Shown here: one piece after another, positions 22,717 to 31,198 of the stretch
Layout: every line of letters starts with the position of its first letter
How positions within the stretch are numbered: position 1 is the first letter of the stretch
Assembly: GCF_038007305.1 (NCBI RefSeq)
Contig: NZ_JBBOWV010000001.1
Coordinates: forward strand, 1,251,501 to 1,315,500
Direction of reading: 5' to 3'
DNA from: Solibacillus sp. FSL W7-1436
GTDB lineage: Bacteria > Bacillota > Bacilli > Bacillales_A > Planococcaceae
DNA length: 64,000 bases
The notes under the pieces: generated by a model
Seen by the model: the letters and a program-made list of their open reading frames with translations, nothing else
What the model was told of the DNA's origin: nothing
The model's database searches: none
Translations under genes and position numbers: made by a program

Positions 22717-23256
22717 CTATATTTTTTGAACTTGGTTAAAGTCTAACTCCATTACTGTTTCGCGACCGAACATATCAACAAGAACTTTTAATTTTGCTTT
22801 GTCGACATCTACTTCTTCTACGCGGCCTTGGAAATGTGCGAATGGTCCTTCAAGAACTTCTACAACTTCACCGACAGTAATTTCAACTTCACCTAATAAT
22901 GTTTCATTCATACCCATTTGCGCAAGCAGACGTTCCGCTTCTTCCGGTAATAACGGAGTCGGTTTTACACCGCCGCCTGAAGAACCGATAAATCCTGTAA
23001 CGCCAGGTGTATTACGAACAACATACCAAGCATCATCTGTCATGATTAATTCTACTAAAACGTAACCCGGGAAGATTTTACGCATTACCGCTTTTTTCTT
23101 ACCGTCTTCTTTTACATCGATTTCTTCATGCTCAGCTACGATTACACGGAAAATTTTATCTTGCATTCCCATCGTTTCCACGCGTTTTTCAAGATTTGCT
23201 TTCACTCGGTTTTCATAACCTGAATACGTATGAACTACATACCAATTTTTCTCCAT
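22717..23256 (-). CDS. nusG: Transcription termination/antitermination factor NusG
   Basis: A 179-residue factor that binds the RNA polymerase clamp. Seen: MEKNWYVVHTYSGYENRVKANLEKR (NGN domain start), FPGYVLVELIMTDDAWYVVRNTPGVTGFIG, and a C-terminal KOW domain from about residue 125 (EVLEGPFAHFQGRVEEVD). The ATG has no adjacent SD: the GGAGG at 23281-23285 is 24 bases away, with a small hairpin (ggac / gtcc, 23264-23277) between. No other start codon is in frame in that stretch. It has its own promoter and is separated from secE by a terminator-like hairpin. Confidence 0.98.
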   Translation of the reverse strand: MEKNWYVVHTYSGYENRVKANLEKRVETMGMQDKIFRVIVAEHEEIDVKEDGKKKAVMRKIFPGYVLVELIMTDDAWYVVRNTPGVTGFIGSSGGGVKPTPLLPEEAERLLAQMGMNETLLGEVEITVGEVVEVLEGPFAHFQGRVEEVDVDKAKLKVLVDMFGRETVMELDFNQVQKI

Positions 23257-23306
23257 ATAGGTAGGACTAAATCGTCCGTCCCTCCTTTACATTAAGTGTG
23301 TTAGGG

Positions 23307-23335
23307 TATATATTTCCCTATTCACAAAACTTCAA
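23307..23335 (-). promoter_or_regulatory. SigA promoter for nusG
   Basis: On the minus strand TTGAAG (23330-23335), a 17-bp spacer, then TATATA (23307-23312), about 50 bp upstream of the nusG ATG. Confidence 0.7.
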
Positions 23336-23381
23336 TAATCTATTTCTTTAAATTAAGCTGTCAGCATTTTTTAACAAATGA

Positions 23382-23412
23382 AAAAACCCGTTATATGGCA
23401 TGGACGGGCTAT
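23382..23412 (-). terminator. Terminator-like hairpin between secE and nusG
   Basis: On the minus strand AGCCCGT / ACGGGTT arms (with one wobble) and a nine- to ten-base loop are followed by six T residues, about 25 bp after secE. Confidence 0.65.
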
Positions 23413-23436
23413 TTCGAAATATTAACATGATATAGC

Positions 23437-23622
23437 TTACAGAGACAAGAACCAACGGAATAATTCTGAGATTCCTAAATCTATTGCTGTAAAGAATAAC
23501 GCCATCACGACAACTGTTGAAACAACCACTACCGTATACTTCGTTAACTCTTTACTTTTCGGCCAACTTGTTTTGCGCATTTCCGAGCCGACTTCTTGTA
23601 GAAAGTTTGTTACTTTACTCAT
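23437..23622 (-). CDS. secE: Preprotein translocase subunit SecE
   Basis: A 61-residue single-span subunit of the SecYEG channel. Seen: MSKVTNFLQEVGSEMRKTSWPKSKELTKYT (amphipathic helix with the conserved W-P) and one membrane helix at about 32-55. CGGAGGTTAGGC precedes the ATG. Its place between rpmG and nusG is the standard bacterial order. Confidence 0.97.
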   Translation of the reverse strand: MSKVTNFLQEVGSEMRKTSWPKSKELTKYTVVVVSTVVVMALFFTAIDLGISELFRWFLSL

Positions 23623-23663
23623 CTTTGCCTAACCTCCGAACAACGAATTAATCTATGTTTCAT

Positions 23664-23810
23664 TTATAACGTTTGTTTATGCATTGTATGCTCATTGCAA
23701 TGAGAGCAAAATTTCTTCAGTTCTAAACGCTCGGTTGCCCCTTCTTTTTTCGGGACATTATAGTTTCTTGAACCGCACTTTTCGCAACTTAAAACGACTT
23801 TCTTTGCCAT
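23664..23810 (-). CDS. rpmG: 50S ribosomal protein L33 (zinc-containing form)
   Basis: A 48-residue protein. The start is the ATG of [13 protein letters not shown] at 23810, with AAAAGGTGAT upstream; the longer frame adds 14 residues. Cys9, Cys12, Cys35 and Cys38 form the two CxxC zinc pairs, so this is the zinc-binding paralogue. B. subtilis has a paralogue, rpmGB, at this place (a zinc-free one there, as I recall). The 41-bp gap to secE suggests co-transcription. Confidence 0.96.
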   Translation of the reverse strand: MAKKVVLSCEKCGSRNYNVPKKEGATERLELKKFCSHCNEHTMHKQTL

Positions 23811-23887
23811 GTTTATCACCTTTTCGGCAGTTTGTCCTTTAAAGACTAACACCTAAATTTCCCACTGTCAATAAAGGCTCATGGTGT

Positions 23888-24535
23888 TTAAGTTATTTCT
23901 TTTAGTTCAAGATGACGCTCCAATTTACGCTTCACCCGCTGTAATGCATTATCGATGGATTTTACATGTCGGTCCAATTCTTCAGAAATTTCATTATAGG
24001 ATTGGCCTTCCAAATAACGAACCAATACTTGCTGTTCAAGTTCGCTCAACACTTCGGCCATCTTCTCTTCCAGATAAAGATAATCTTCACGATTGATCAT
24101 CAAATACTCAGGGTCGTCTGAAATCGGGCTCGTAATAATATCCATCAGCGTACGCTCTGATTCTTCATCGTAAATTGGCTTATCTAAAGAAACATATGAA
24201 TTTAGCGGAATATGCTTTTGTCTAGTAGCTGTTTTAATTGCCGTAATAATTTGCCGTGTAATGCAAAGTTCTGCAAAGGCACGGAATGACGCCAGCTTGT
24301 CCTCCTTAAAATCCCGAATCGCCTTATATAAGCCAATCATTCCTTCTTGGATAATATCTTCTTTGTCTGCACCAATTAAAAAATACGACCGTGCTTTCGC
24401 TTTAACAAACAATCGGTATTTTGAAATCAAAAAATCTAGCGCATCTGTATTGCCAAGATGCACTTGTTCTACAAGCTCTTCATCTGTCAAATGTTCAAAA
24501 CGTAGTACCATTTGTAACTTCTCACTTTTAAGCAA
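23888..24535 (-). CDS. sigH: RNA polymerase sigma-H factor
   Basis: A 215-residue sigma-70 family factor for the transition to stationary phase and the start of sporulation. Seen: region 2 (DALDFLISKYRLFVKAKARSYF, GADKEDIIQEGMIGLYKAI, FAELCITRQIITAIK) and region 4 helix-turn-helix (YNEISEELDRHVKSIDNALQ). The start is TTG at 24535 with GAGGTGA six bases upstream; Met9 is the alternative. Its presence is good evidence that the organism sporulates, together with the CotD-like gene at 62788. Confidence 0.96.
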   Translation of the reverse strand: MLKSEKLQMVLRFEHLTDEELVEQVHLGNTDALDFLISKYRLFVKAKARSYFLIGADKEDIIQEGMIGLYKAIRDFKEDKLASFRAFAELCITRQIITAIKTATRQKHIPLNSYVSLDKPIYDEESERTLMDIITSPISDDPEYLMINREDYLYLEEKMAEVLSELEQQVLVRYLEGQSYNEISEELDRHVKSIDNALQRVKRKLERHLELKEIT

Positions 24536-24605
24536 TGAAAATCACCTCAGTTACGCTAGAATAATTAGGAATAGTATAACTTAATTGGAAATTACGGGCA
24601 ATCTA

Positions 24606-25118
24606 TTACTTGAGCCCTCTTCTCCATTTTTCAAACTGCAGTTCTACTTCTTTAGATAGCTTAATTCTTGAGGCCGGTTTTTCGTCGGTCGATTCTTTTA
24701 CTTTGGATGAAATTTTAGATTGAATAATTTGCATTTCAATTTCAAGCTCACGTGCTGATTTTCTCAATGCACCATGACCAAATACAACGTTTTGTTCAGT
24801 CATATCCGATGTTGCAACATGTATTTGGATTTTCCGTCCTTTTAATTCGTTTGATAACTTTTCAATGCGCTCGTCCGCTGTTTCATTTTTACGTGTATAA
24901 AGCACTTCCACAGCATGCTGAATATACAGCTGCTCCGTGCCCGGGACAAGATGGGCATCAAATACAACGATAACGCGCCAGCCTGTATGTGCTTTATACT
25001 CCGCCATTCGTTCAATTAACCGATCACGTGCATCCTCGAAGTGAGGCTCGCGTAAAGGCCGAAGCTCACTCCATGCACCAATCATGTTATAGCCGTCTAC
25101 TAGCAATATGTTCTGCAT
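24606..25118 (-). CDS. yacP: Ribosome-associated endoribonuclease Rae1 (YacP, NYN domain)
   Basis: A 170-residue PIN-like NYN-domain protein. The start is the ATG of MQNILLVDGYNMIGAW at 25118, four bases after the rlmB stop codon. The 14 extra residues of the longest frame lie inside rlmB. Seen: VDGYNMI with the first catalytic aspartate, VVFDAH, ETADERIEKL and VATSDMTEQ, which form the acidic PIN active site. B. subtilis YacP (170 residues, as I recall) cleaves mRNA in the ribosomal A site. It is in the cysS-mrnC-rlmB-yacP order and probably co-translated with rlmB. Confidence 0.93.
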   Translation of the reverse strand: MQNILLVDGYNMIGAWSELRPLREPHFEDARDRLIERMAEYKAHTGWRVIVVFDAHLVPGTEQLYIQHAVEVLYTRKNETADERIEKLSNELKGRKIQIHVATSDMTEQNVVFGHGALRKSARELEIEMQIIQSKISSKVKESTDEKPASRIKLSKEVELQFEKWRRGLK

Positions 25119-25122
25119 GACC

Positions 25123-25986
25123 TCATCCGTTAGCTTCTTGTCGTTTGCGGTACACTTCATACATAAGTAATGCCGCTGCTACGGAAGCATTCAATGATGT
25201 CACATGACCGACCATTGGCAAGTGATATAAGAAGTCACATTTATCTTTCAAAAGACGGCTCATTCCCTTACCTTCACTACCAATAATTAATGCAAGCGGT
25301 AATGTTGCATCCATTTTACGATAATCTGCCGAACCTTTTGCGTCTGTTCCGGCAATCCAAACACCGCGGTCTTTTAGCTCATCCACCGTTTGGGCTAAAT
25401 TGGTTACACGCACAACAGGTACATGCTCGATGGCACCTGTTGAAGCTTTAGCAACAACTGCTGTCAGACCGACTGCGCGGCGTTTTGGAATAATGATACC
25501 ATGTGCACCGATTGCATCTGCTGTACGCATGATCGATCCTAAGTTATGCGGATCTTCCAACTCGTCCAATATTAAAAAGAACGGATCTTCGTTTTTTGCC
25601 TTTGCTGCTTCAAACAAATCGTCCAATTCTGCATAGTCATATGCCGCGACCGATGCCACAATTCCCTGATGGTTTTCTGCAAGTTTGTCGACCTTTTGCT
25701 TTGGTACAAACTGAACAAGGACACCTTGCTCTTTCGCTAAGTCCATCAGCTCCTGTACACCTGTTTTTTTAACGCCTTCAGCAATCCATAGCTTATTGAT
25801 TTCCCGGCCTGCGCGAAGTGCCTCAAGTACCGGATTTTTCCCTGCAATCATTTCTCCTGATAATTCTTCCTGGGCAGTTTGCGGTTTTTCTTGTTGCTTT
25901 TTCTCATGAGTTTTAAAAGTATCTGCTTTTTTATCGCGACTTTTAAAATCTTTTGGTTTACGATTTTGCTGTCTTTTCTCTGCCAT
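25123..25986 (-). CDS. rlmB: 23S rRNA 2-O-ribose methyltransferase RlmB (SpoU family)
   Basis: A 287-residue enzyme. The first 40 residues are a basic, low-complexity extension (KRQQNRKPKDFKSRDKK). Then comes a substrate-binding domain (IAGKNPVLEALRAGREINKLWIAEG) and the knotted SPOUT domain with motif 1 LDELEDPHNLGSIMRTADAIGAHG, motif 2 LIIGSEGKGMS and motif 3 MVGHVTSLNASVAAALLMYE. Modifies G2251 (E. coli numbering) in the family. Two-base gap from mrnC. Confidence 0.95.
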   Translation of the reverse strand: MAEKRQQNRKPKDFKSRDKKADTFKTHEKKQQEKPQTAQEELSGEMIAGKNPVLEALRAGREINKLWIAEGVKKTGVQELMDLAKEQGVLVQFVPKQKVDKLAENHQGIVASVAAYDYAELDDLFEAAKAKNEDPFFLILDELEDPHNLGSIMRTADAIGAHGIIIPKRRAVGLTAVVAKASTGAIEHVPVVRVTNLAQTVDELKDRGVWIAGTDAKGSADYRKMDATLPLALIIGSEGKGMSRLLKDKCDFLYHLPMVGHVTSLNASVAAALLMYEVYRKRQEANG

Positions 25987-25988
25987 AG

Positions 25989-26402
25989 TTACACTCCTTT
26001 TGCCTGTTCGACAATCTCGATTGCGTAATCGATTATTTCATTTGCGCGATGATGTTCTTTGCTGAGGAATAAGAAGCCTAAAACTGCTTCAAATCCTGAG
26101 CTGTTACGATATGTGCGGACATCTGTATTTTTTGGAACAGATCCTGATTTGGCATTGCGTCCTCTACGGAAAACAGCTTGCTCTTCTTCTGTTAAATAAT
26201 TCTCTTCAATCATGCGATGCACAATATTGGACTGGGATTTGGCCGAAACATATTTCGTAGCTTCTTTATGCAATGTGTTAGGCTTTGCACGGCCCGACAA
26301 TATTAAATGTTCCCGAATTCTTTGTTCAAGCACGGCGTCGCCCATATAAGCGAGCGCCAGTGCATTTAACTGTATGACATCATGTGGTGTTAAGTTTTGC
26401 AT
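25989..26402 (-). CDS. mrnC: Mini-ribonuclease 3
   Basis: A 137-residue RNase III catalytic domain without a double-stranded RNA-binding domain. Seen: LNALALAYMGDAVLEQRIREHLI (active-site Asp and Glu) and EAVLGFLFLSKEHHRANEIIDYAIE. It matures the ends of 23S rRNA in B. subtilis. It starts immediately after the cysS stop codon with no gap. Confidence 0.96.
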   Translation of the reverse strand: MQNLTPHDVIQLNALALAYMGDAVLEQRIREHLILSGRAKPNTLHKEATKYVSAKSQSNIVHRMIEENYLTEEEQAVFRRGRNAKSGSVPKNTDVRTYRNSSGFEAVLGFLFLSKEHHRANEIIDYAIEIVEQAKGV

Positions 26403-27806
26403 TTACTGTCCTCGTTTCCAGCGTGTACCTTGACGAGTATCCTCAAGAACAATATCCATGCCCAGCAGCTGGTCGCGGATTTCATCTGAACGAGCGAAAT
26501 CACGATTTTTACGGGCTTGGTTACGTTCTTCGATTAATGCCTCGATTTCTTCATCGAGTAAGCCTGCTTCTACTTTTATATGAATACCCAGTACATTTCC
26601 AATTGTATCAAACATCGTTAAAATTGCCTGTAATACTTCTTTATCCGTATTCGCTTCGTTTAAATACACATTGGCAATATGGGAAAGTTCAAATAATGCT
26701 GAAACCGCATTTGCTGTGTTAAAGTCATCATTCATTGCATTTTCGAAATCAACTTTAATCTGACTGATTTTTTCAAGCCACTGCTCGCTGTTATCCCCTA
26801 AACTTGCCGAAGATGTGAGACGGTGCTCGACATTCGTATAGGATGTACGAATTCGGTCTAAACCACTTTTCGCTGCTTCCACTAAATCCTGAGCGAAGTT
26901 AATCGGATTACGGTAATGAACTGACAGCATAAAGAAACGCAACACTTGCGGGTCGATTTGCTTGCGAATATCATTCACTAATATAAAATTACCCAGTGAT
27001 TTCGACATTTTTTCATTATCAATATTAATATAGCCATTATGCATCCAATAACGCGCAAATGTTTTATCATTATGCGCTTCGGATTGGGCAATTTCATTTT
27101 CGTGGTGAGGGAATGTTAAATCCTGTCCACCTGCGTGAATATCGATTGTATCACCTAAGTGCTCACGCGCCATTACAGAACATTCAATATGCCATCCAGG
27201 ACGTCCTTCTCCCCATGGTGATGCCCATTTAATTTCGCCTGCTTTTGCAGCTTTCCATAATGCGAAATCCAACGGGTCTTCTTTTTTCTCGCCCGCTTCA
27301 ATACGCGCTCCCACTTTTAAATCATCGATCGATTGGTGACTTAATTTTCCGTAACCATTAAATTTACGTGTACGGTAGTAAACATCACCTTGGGATTCAT
27401 ATGCATAGCCTTTGTCGATCAGAACTTCAATAAACGCGATAATATCATCCATATGTTCTGTTACACGCGGGTGCGCATCAGCCTTCTGACATCCAAGTGC
27501 CGTAATATCTTCAAAATAAGCAGCAATAAAACGATTTGTTAATACAGATGTTTCTTCGCCCAACTCATTTGCTGCTTTAATAATTTTGTCATCCACATCG
27601 GTAAAGTTTGAAACGAATTTCACTTCGTAACCTGCATACTGTAAATAGCGACGTACTGTATCATAGACGATTACCGGGCGGGAATTTCCAATATGGATGT
27701 AATTGTATACAGTTGGTCCGCATACATACATTTTTACTTTACCTTCCTCCAACGGAATAAATGGTTCTTTTTGTCTTGTCAACGAATTGAAAATTTGAAT
27801 CGTCAT
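26403..27806 (-). CDS. cysS: Cysteinyl-tRNA synthetase
   Basis: A 467-residue class I synthetase. Seen: zinc/active-site [18 protein letters not shown] with the HIGN motif, [33 protein letters not shown], and KMSKSLGNF (KMSKS). First gene of cysS-mrnC-rlmB-yacP, preceded by a T-box leader that should sense uncharged tRNA-Cys. In B. subtilis cysE lies between this T-box and cysS; here it is absent. Confidence 0.98.
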   Translation of the reverse strand: MTIQIFNSLTRQKEPFIPLEEGKVKMYVCGPTVYNYIHIGNSRPVIVYDTVRRYLQYAGYEVKFVSNFTDVDDKIIKAANELGEETSVLTNRFIAAYFEDITALGCQKADAHPRVTEHMDDIIAFIEVLIDKGYAYESQGDVYYRTRKFNGYGKLSHQSIDDLKVGARIEAGEKKEDPLDFALWKAAKAGEIKWASPWGEGRPGWHIECSVMAREHLGDTIDIHAGGQDLTFPHHENEIAQSEAHNDKTFARYWMHNGYINIDNEKMSKSLGNFILVNDIRKQIDPQVLRFFMLSVHYRNPINFAQDLVEAAKSGLDRIRTSYTNVEHRLTSSASLGDNSEQWLEKISQIKVDFENAMNDDFNTANAVSALFELSHIANVYLNEANTDKEVLQAILTMFDTIGNVLGIHIKVEAGLLDEEIEALIEERNQARKNRDFARSDEIRDQLLGMDIVLEDTRQGTRWKRGQ

Positions 27807-27868
27807 ATTGCCTCTCCTTTTTCATTGTACTCTTAAAAATTCTATCGGGTTAATTTGTAATTTTAATT

Positions 27869-28133
27869 AAAAAAACGCCTCCATCACCTTGAAAAGGTGA
27901 CAGAGACGCTAGATGCGCGGTTCCACTCTGGTTGAAAAAGCAACAATACTTTTTCCGCTTGAAGTCCTGTAACGTGGACAAATCGATTTAACCTACTTCA
28001 ATTTCAGTTAAATACTCAAAGGTGCATTTCGGCTTTGCCCTAACCTGGATCACTTTCAGCCGGTGGTGATCCTCTCTAATAAGGGGTGCGCAGCGTACTT
28101 CTCCTTCTCAACGTGCTATCTTTTATGCAATTT
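27869..28133 (-). ncRNA. T-box leader (tRNA-Cys) upstream of cysS
   Basis: On the minus strand, in order: AGTA bulge region near the 5-prime end (GAGAAGTACG, about 28094-28103), a specifier-loop candidate AAATGCACC whose TGC would be a cysteine codon, the T-box proper AGAGTGGAACCGCGC (27915-27929), and a terminator whose stem runs from about 27910 to 27872 followed by seven T residues. These are the hallmarks of a tRNA-sensing antitermination leader, and the cysteine specifier matches the downstream gene. Confidence 0.93.
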
Positions 28134-28139
28134 ACATTC

Positions 28140-28167
28140 ATTTTACATCTATTTTCAGAAAAATCAA
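28140..28167 (-). promoter_or_regulatory. SigA promoter for the T-box/cysS transcript
   Basis: On the minus strand TTGATT (28162-28167), a 16-bp spacer, then TAAAAT (28140-28145), just upstream of the T-box 5-prime end. The remaining bases to the gltX stop codon hold no recognisable gltX terminator. Confidence 0.6.
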
Positions 28168-28221
28168 TCATTATATCCATATGAACAATCCGGTAGCTAA
28201 TTCCAAATGTTTCAAAATGGA

Positions 28222-29682
28222 TTACTGTGCAAATTTTTCAACACGGGCAATTGTTTTTTCCTTGCCAAGTAAAGCGATGGCATTCGGCAGTTCCGGACCA
28301 TGTGTTTGACCAGTCGTCACAACACGGATTGGCATAAACAGATTTTTCCCTTTTACGCCCGTTTCTTTTTGAACAGCTTTAATAGCTGCTTTAATCGAAG
28401 CGGCATCAAAAGATTCCAAAGCTTCTAATTGAGTTTTAAATGAAGCCATAACAGCCGGCACTGTTTCACCAGCCAACACTTCGTTTGCTTCTTCATCATA
28501 TGCAATTTCTTCTGTGAAAAATAGGCTCGATAACTCTACGATTTCTGCCCCGAAGCTCATTTGCTCATGGTAAAGAGCGATTAAATCAGAAGCCCATGCA
28601 TGTTGTTCTTCAGATAATTCTTCCGGAAGTAAGCCGGCTTTTTGCAAGTGCGGCAACGCTAAAGCAACTACCTCTTCATGAGACATTTTTTTAATATACT
28701 GGTTGTTCATCCATGTCAATTTTGTTTTATCGAACATTGATGGTGATTTTGATAAGCGCTTTTCATCAAACAGCTTTACAAATTCGTCATGTGAGAAGAT
28801 TTCTTCTTCTCCCTCAGGTGACCAGCCAAGTAATGCAAAGAAGTTAAACATCGCTTCCGGTAAGTAGCCTAGGTCCTTGTATTGTGTAACGAACTGGATG
28901 ATTGACTCATCACGTTTTGATAATTTTTTACGCTCTTCATTTACGATTAATGTCATATGACCATATTGCGGATATTCCCATCCGAATGCGTCAAAGATCA
29001 TCATTTGTTTTGGTGTGTTTGATAAATGCTCTTCACCACGGAATACATGTGTAATTTCCATGAAGTGATCATCCAGCACTACCGCATAATTGTATGTTGG
29101 GATACCGTTTGCTTTTACAAGTACCCAGTCGCCGATATCTTTTGATTCGAATGATACTTCGCCGCGAACTAAGTCAGTGAAACGATACGTAACATTTTCA
29201 GGAACACGCATACGAATTGTGTGCGGGATACCAGCAGCTTCTTTTTCAGCAACTTCCTCTGCAGTTAAATGACGGCATTTCCCATCATATGCAGGTGCAG
29301 CAACACCTTGCGCTTTTTGTTTTTCGCGTGATGCTTCAAGCTCCTCTGAAGTACAGAAACATTTATACGCTTGTCCGTTTTCAAGCATTTTTTCTGCATG
29401 CTCTTTGTAAATATCAAGACGCTCCATTTGACGGTAAGGTGCATATGGTCCGCCGATATCAATAGACTCATCCGGCATAATACCTAACCAGCGTAAATTA
29501 TCAAGTTGAGAAGCTTCCCCACCCTCTACATTACGCTCAATATCTGTATCTTCAATACGTACTACAAAAGTACCGTTGTGATGTTTTGCATATAAATAAT
29601 TGAATAAAGCTGTACGTGCGCCACCGATATGTAAGAATCCTGTTGGCGATGGTGCATAACGAACGCGAACTGTTTTCGTCAT
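28222..29682 (-). CDS. gltX: Glutamyl-tRNA synthetase
   Basis: A 486-residue class I synthetase. The start is the ATG of [21 protein letters not shown] at 29682, with TTAGGAGGCAAT upstream; the longest frame adds 36 unrelated residues. Seen: HIGG signature and KKLSKRDES (KMSKS equivalent), plus the C-terminal anticodon-binding domain. In Bacillales it is usually non-discriminating and also charges tRNA-Gln. It is separated from ispF by 231 bp, and a TATAAT with a flanking dyad lies in that gap. Confidence 0.97.
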   Translation of the reverse strand: MTKTVRVRYAPSPTGFLHIGGARTALFNYLYAKHHNGTFVVRIEDTDIERNVEGGEASQLDNLRWLGIMPDESIDIGGPYAPYRQMERLDIYKEHAEKMLENGQAYKCFCTSEELEASREKQKAQGVAAPAYDGKCRHLTAEEVAEKEAAGIPHTIRMRVPENVTYRFTDLVRGEVSFESKDIGDWVLVKANGIPTYNYAVVLDDHFMEITHVFRGEEHLSNTPKQMMIFDAFGWEYPQYGHMTLIVNEERKKLSKRDESIIQFVTQYKDLGYLPEAMFNFFALLGWSPEGEEEIFSHDEFVKLFDEKRLSKSPSMFDKTKLTWMNNQYIKKMSHEEVVALALPHLQKAGLLPEELSEEQHAWASDLIALYHEQMSFGAEIVELSSLFFTEEIAYDEEANEVLAGETVPAVMASFKTQLEALESFDAASIKAAIKAVQKETGVKGKNLFMPIRVVTTGQTHGPELPNAIALLGKEKTIARVEKFAQ

Positions 29683-29913
29683 AATATTGCCTCCTAATTT
29701 TAGCGTCAAAACGCTCGACCTTTTTCGCATATAAAAAAAGTTTACTTTTATATGTATATGAACGGACATTATATTGTCCACTATCGGCACAATAGATGTC
29801 TTTTAAACTTTAACCATTCTACCACTGTAAGTTGTTAAATTAAAGTAGCGTGTGCCGATTTTTGACACACGCCCTCAATTTTATCCAGCATTAACGGGTA
29901 GATAAGTTTCACT

Positions 29914-30390
29914 TTATGCTTTAACTAACAGAATCGTTGCCATTGCTGCGATTCCTTCTTCACGGCCGACAAAGCCCAGCTTCTCTGTTGTTGTCGCTTT
30001 TACATTTACTTGCGAAGGTTCCGCATTCAATAATTGTGCGATTCGGTTTTGCATTTGTGAAATATACGGGGCCATTTTTGGACGCTGTGCCATAATCGTA
30101 CAATCCACATTGCCTAATTTATATCCGCGCTCTTCAACCATCTTCCAAATGTATTCGAGCAGCTTCGCCGAATCGGCGTCTTTCCACTCCGGATCCGTAT
30201 CAGGGAAGTGACGGCCAATATCCCCTTCACCAATTGCACCTAATGCCGCGTCTGTAACTGTATGTAAAAGCACATCGGCATCCGAATGACCTACTAAGCC
30301 GCGCTCATGTGGAATCGTAATACCACCTAAAATTAATGGACGTCCTTCTGCAAATTCGTGAACGTCAAATCCTTGTCCAATTCGAAACAT
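29914..30390 (-). CDS. ispF: 2-C-methyl-D-erythritol 2,4-cyclodiphosphate synthase
   Basis: A 158-residue MEP-pathway enzyme. Seen: GFDVHEF (metal Asp/His), [33 protein letters not shown] and the substrate-binding C-terminal [17 protein letters not shown]. The SD AGAAGGTGAAA is 30 bases from the ATG; a 10-bp hairpin occupies the space between, and an in-frame TAG lies four codons before the ATG, so this start is firm. It lies 114 bp after ispD. Confidence 0.97.
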   Translation of the reverse strand: MFRIGQGFDVHEFAEGRPLILGGITIPHERGLVGHSDADVLLHTVTDAALGAIGEGDIGRHFPDTDPEWKDADSAKLLEYIWKMVEERGYKLGNVDCTIMAQRPKMAPYISQMQNRIAQLLNAEPSQVNVKATTTEKLGFVGREEGIAAMATILLVKA

Positions 30391-30396
30391 ATCGTT

Positions 30397-30431
30397 GCCA
30401 GCCTACATTCGTAAGCTAGCTTTCACCTTCT
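30397..30431 (-). promoter_or_regulatory. Ribosome-binding site of ispF with an intervening hairpin
   Basis: On the minus strand the SD AGAAGGTGAAA (30421-30431) is followed by a hairpin with 10-bp arms (30411-30420 and 30397-30406, two G-U pairs) and a GAAU loop, then AACGAT and the ATG at 30390. If folded, the SD-to-ATG distance falls to about nine bases, which is optimal. Confidence 0.6.
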
Positions 30432-30504
30432 TTCTGCTAATCTCATTATCATTAGTATAATCAACTTGTCCGGAAAAAGCCCCGCAAACTTTTTTAAGTA
30501 TCTG

Positions 30505-31185
30505 CTATTTTCGTTGTTTTAAAATAGCTTCCCCGAAAACCAGATCTTCCTGCGTTGTCATTTTTACATTTTCATAACTGCATTCCACAATATGAATATC
30601 ATGGCCTAAACGTTCCACAAGCATCGCTTCATCCGTTCCTAAAAAACCTGCTTTTTCTGCCAGGTCTTCAGCTTCTGCCAAAATTTCGTAACGGAACGCT
30701 TGCGGTGTTTGAACCATCCATAACGATTCGCGGTCAACAGTTGCTTTAATTAGACCATTATGGACGACTTTCATCGTATCCTTTGCACGAACACCTGCAA
30801 TCGCTGCCCCTTTTTCATAAGCGACTTCTGCAAGTTCGTTAATCTTCGGAATCGTAATAAAAGGACGTGCGGCGTCATGAACAAGGACAACATCCACTGC
30901 ATTCATTTCTTTTATGCATGAATGCACTGAATGTTGGCGTTCTTCACCGCCTGTAGGCATACCTTTTACTTTTACAATATTATATTTTTCGATGAGCGAA
31001 CGGATAAATGGACGTTCCTCATCTTTTACGGCAATCCAGATTCCTGTACAGTTTTCATCTTGTTCAAAAACAAGAAGTGTATGAACTAAAATCGGTTTAT
31101 CCGCTAAGTTTAAAAATAATTTATTTTGTCCGGCCCCCATGCGCTTTCCGCTTCCTGCTGCCGGCAAAACGACTTCATAACGCAA
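30505..31185 (-). CDS. ispD: 2-C-methyl-D-erythritol 4-phosphate cytidylyltransferase
   Basis: A 226-residue MEP-pathway enzyme that forms CDP-ME from MEP and CTP. Seen: PAAGSGKRMGAGQNKLFL (nucleotide-binding loop), VLVHDAARPFI and a C-terminal TDEAMLVERLG with EDLVFGEAIL. The start is TTG at 31185, with AGGATGTGA upstream. It begins 13 bp after the yacL stop codon, so the two are probably co-transcribed. Confidence 0.97.
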   Translation of the reverse strand: MRYEVVLPAAGSGKRMGAGQNKLFLNLADKPILVHTLLVFEQDENCTGIWIAVKDEERPFIRSLIEKYNIVKVKGMPTGGEERQHSVHSCIKEMNAVDVVLVHDAARPFITIPKINELAEVAYEKGAAIAGVRAKDTMKVVHNGLIKATVDRESLWMVQTPQAFRYEILAEAEDLAEKAGFLGTDEAMLVERLGHDIHIVECSYENVKMTTQEDLVFGEAILKQRK

Positions 31186-31198
31186 AATGCTTCACATC

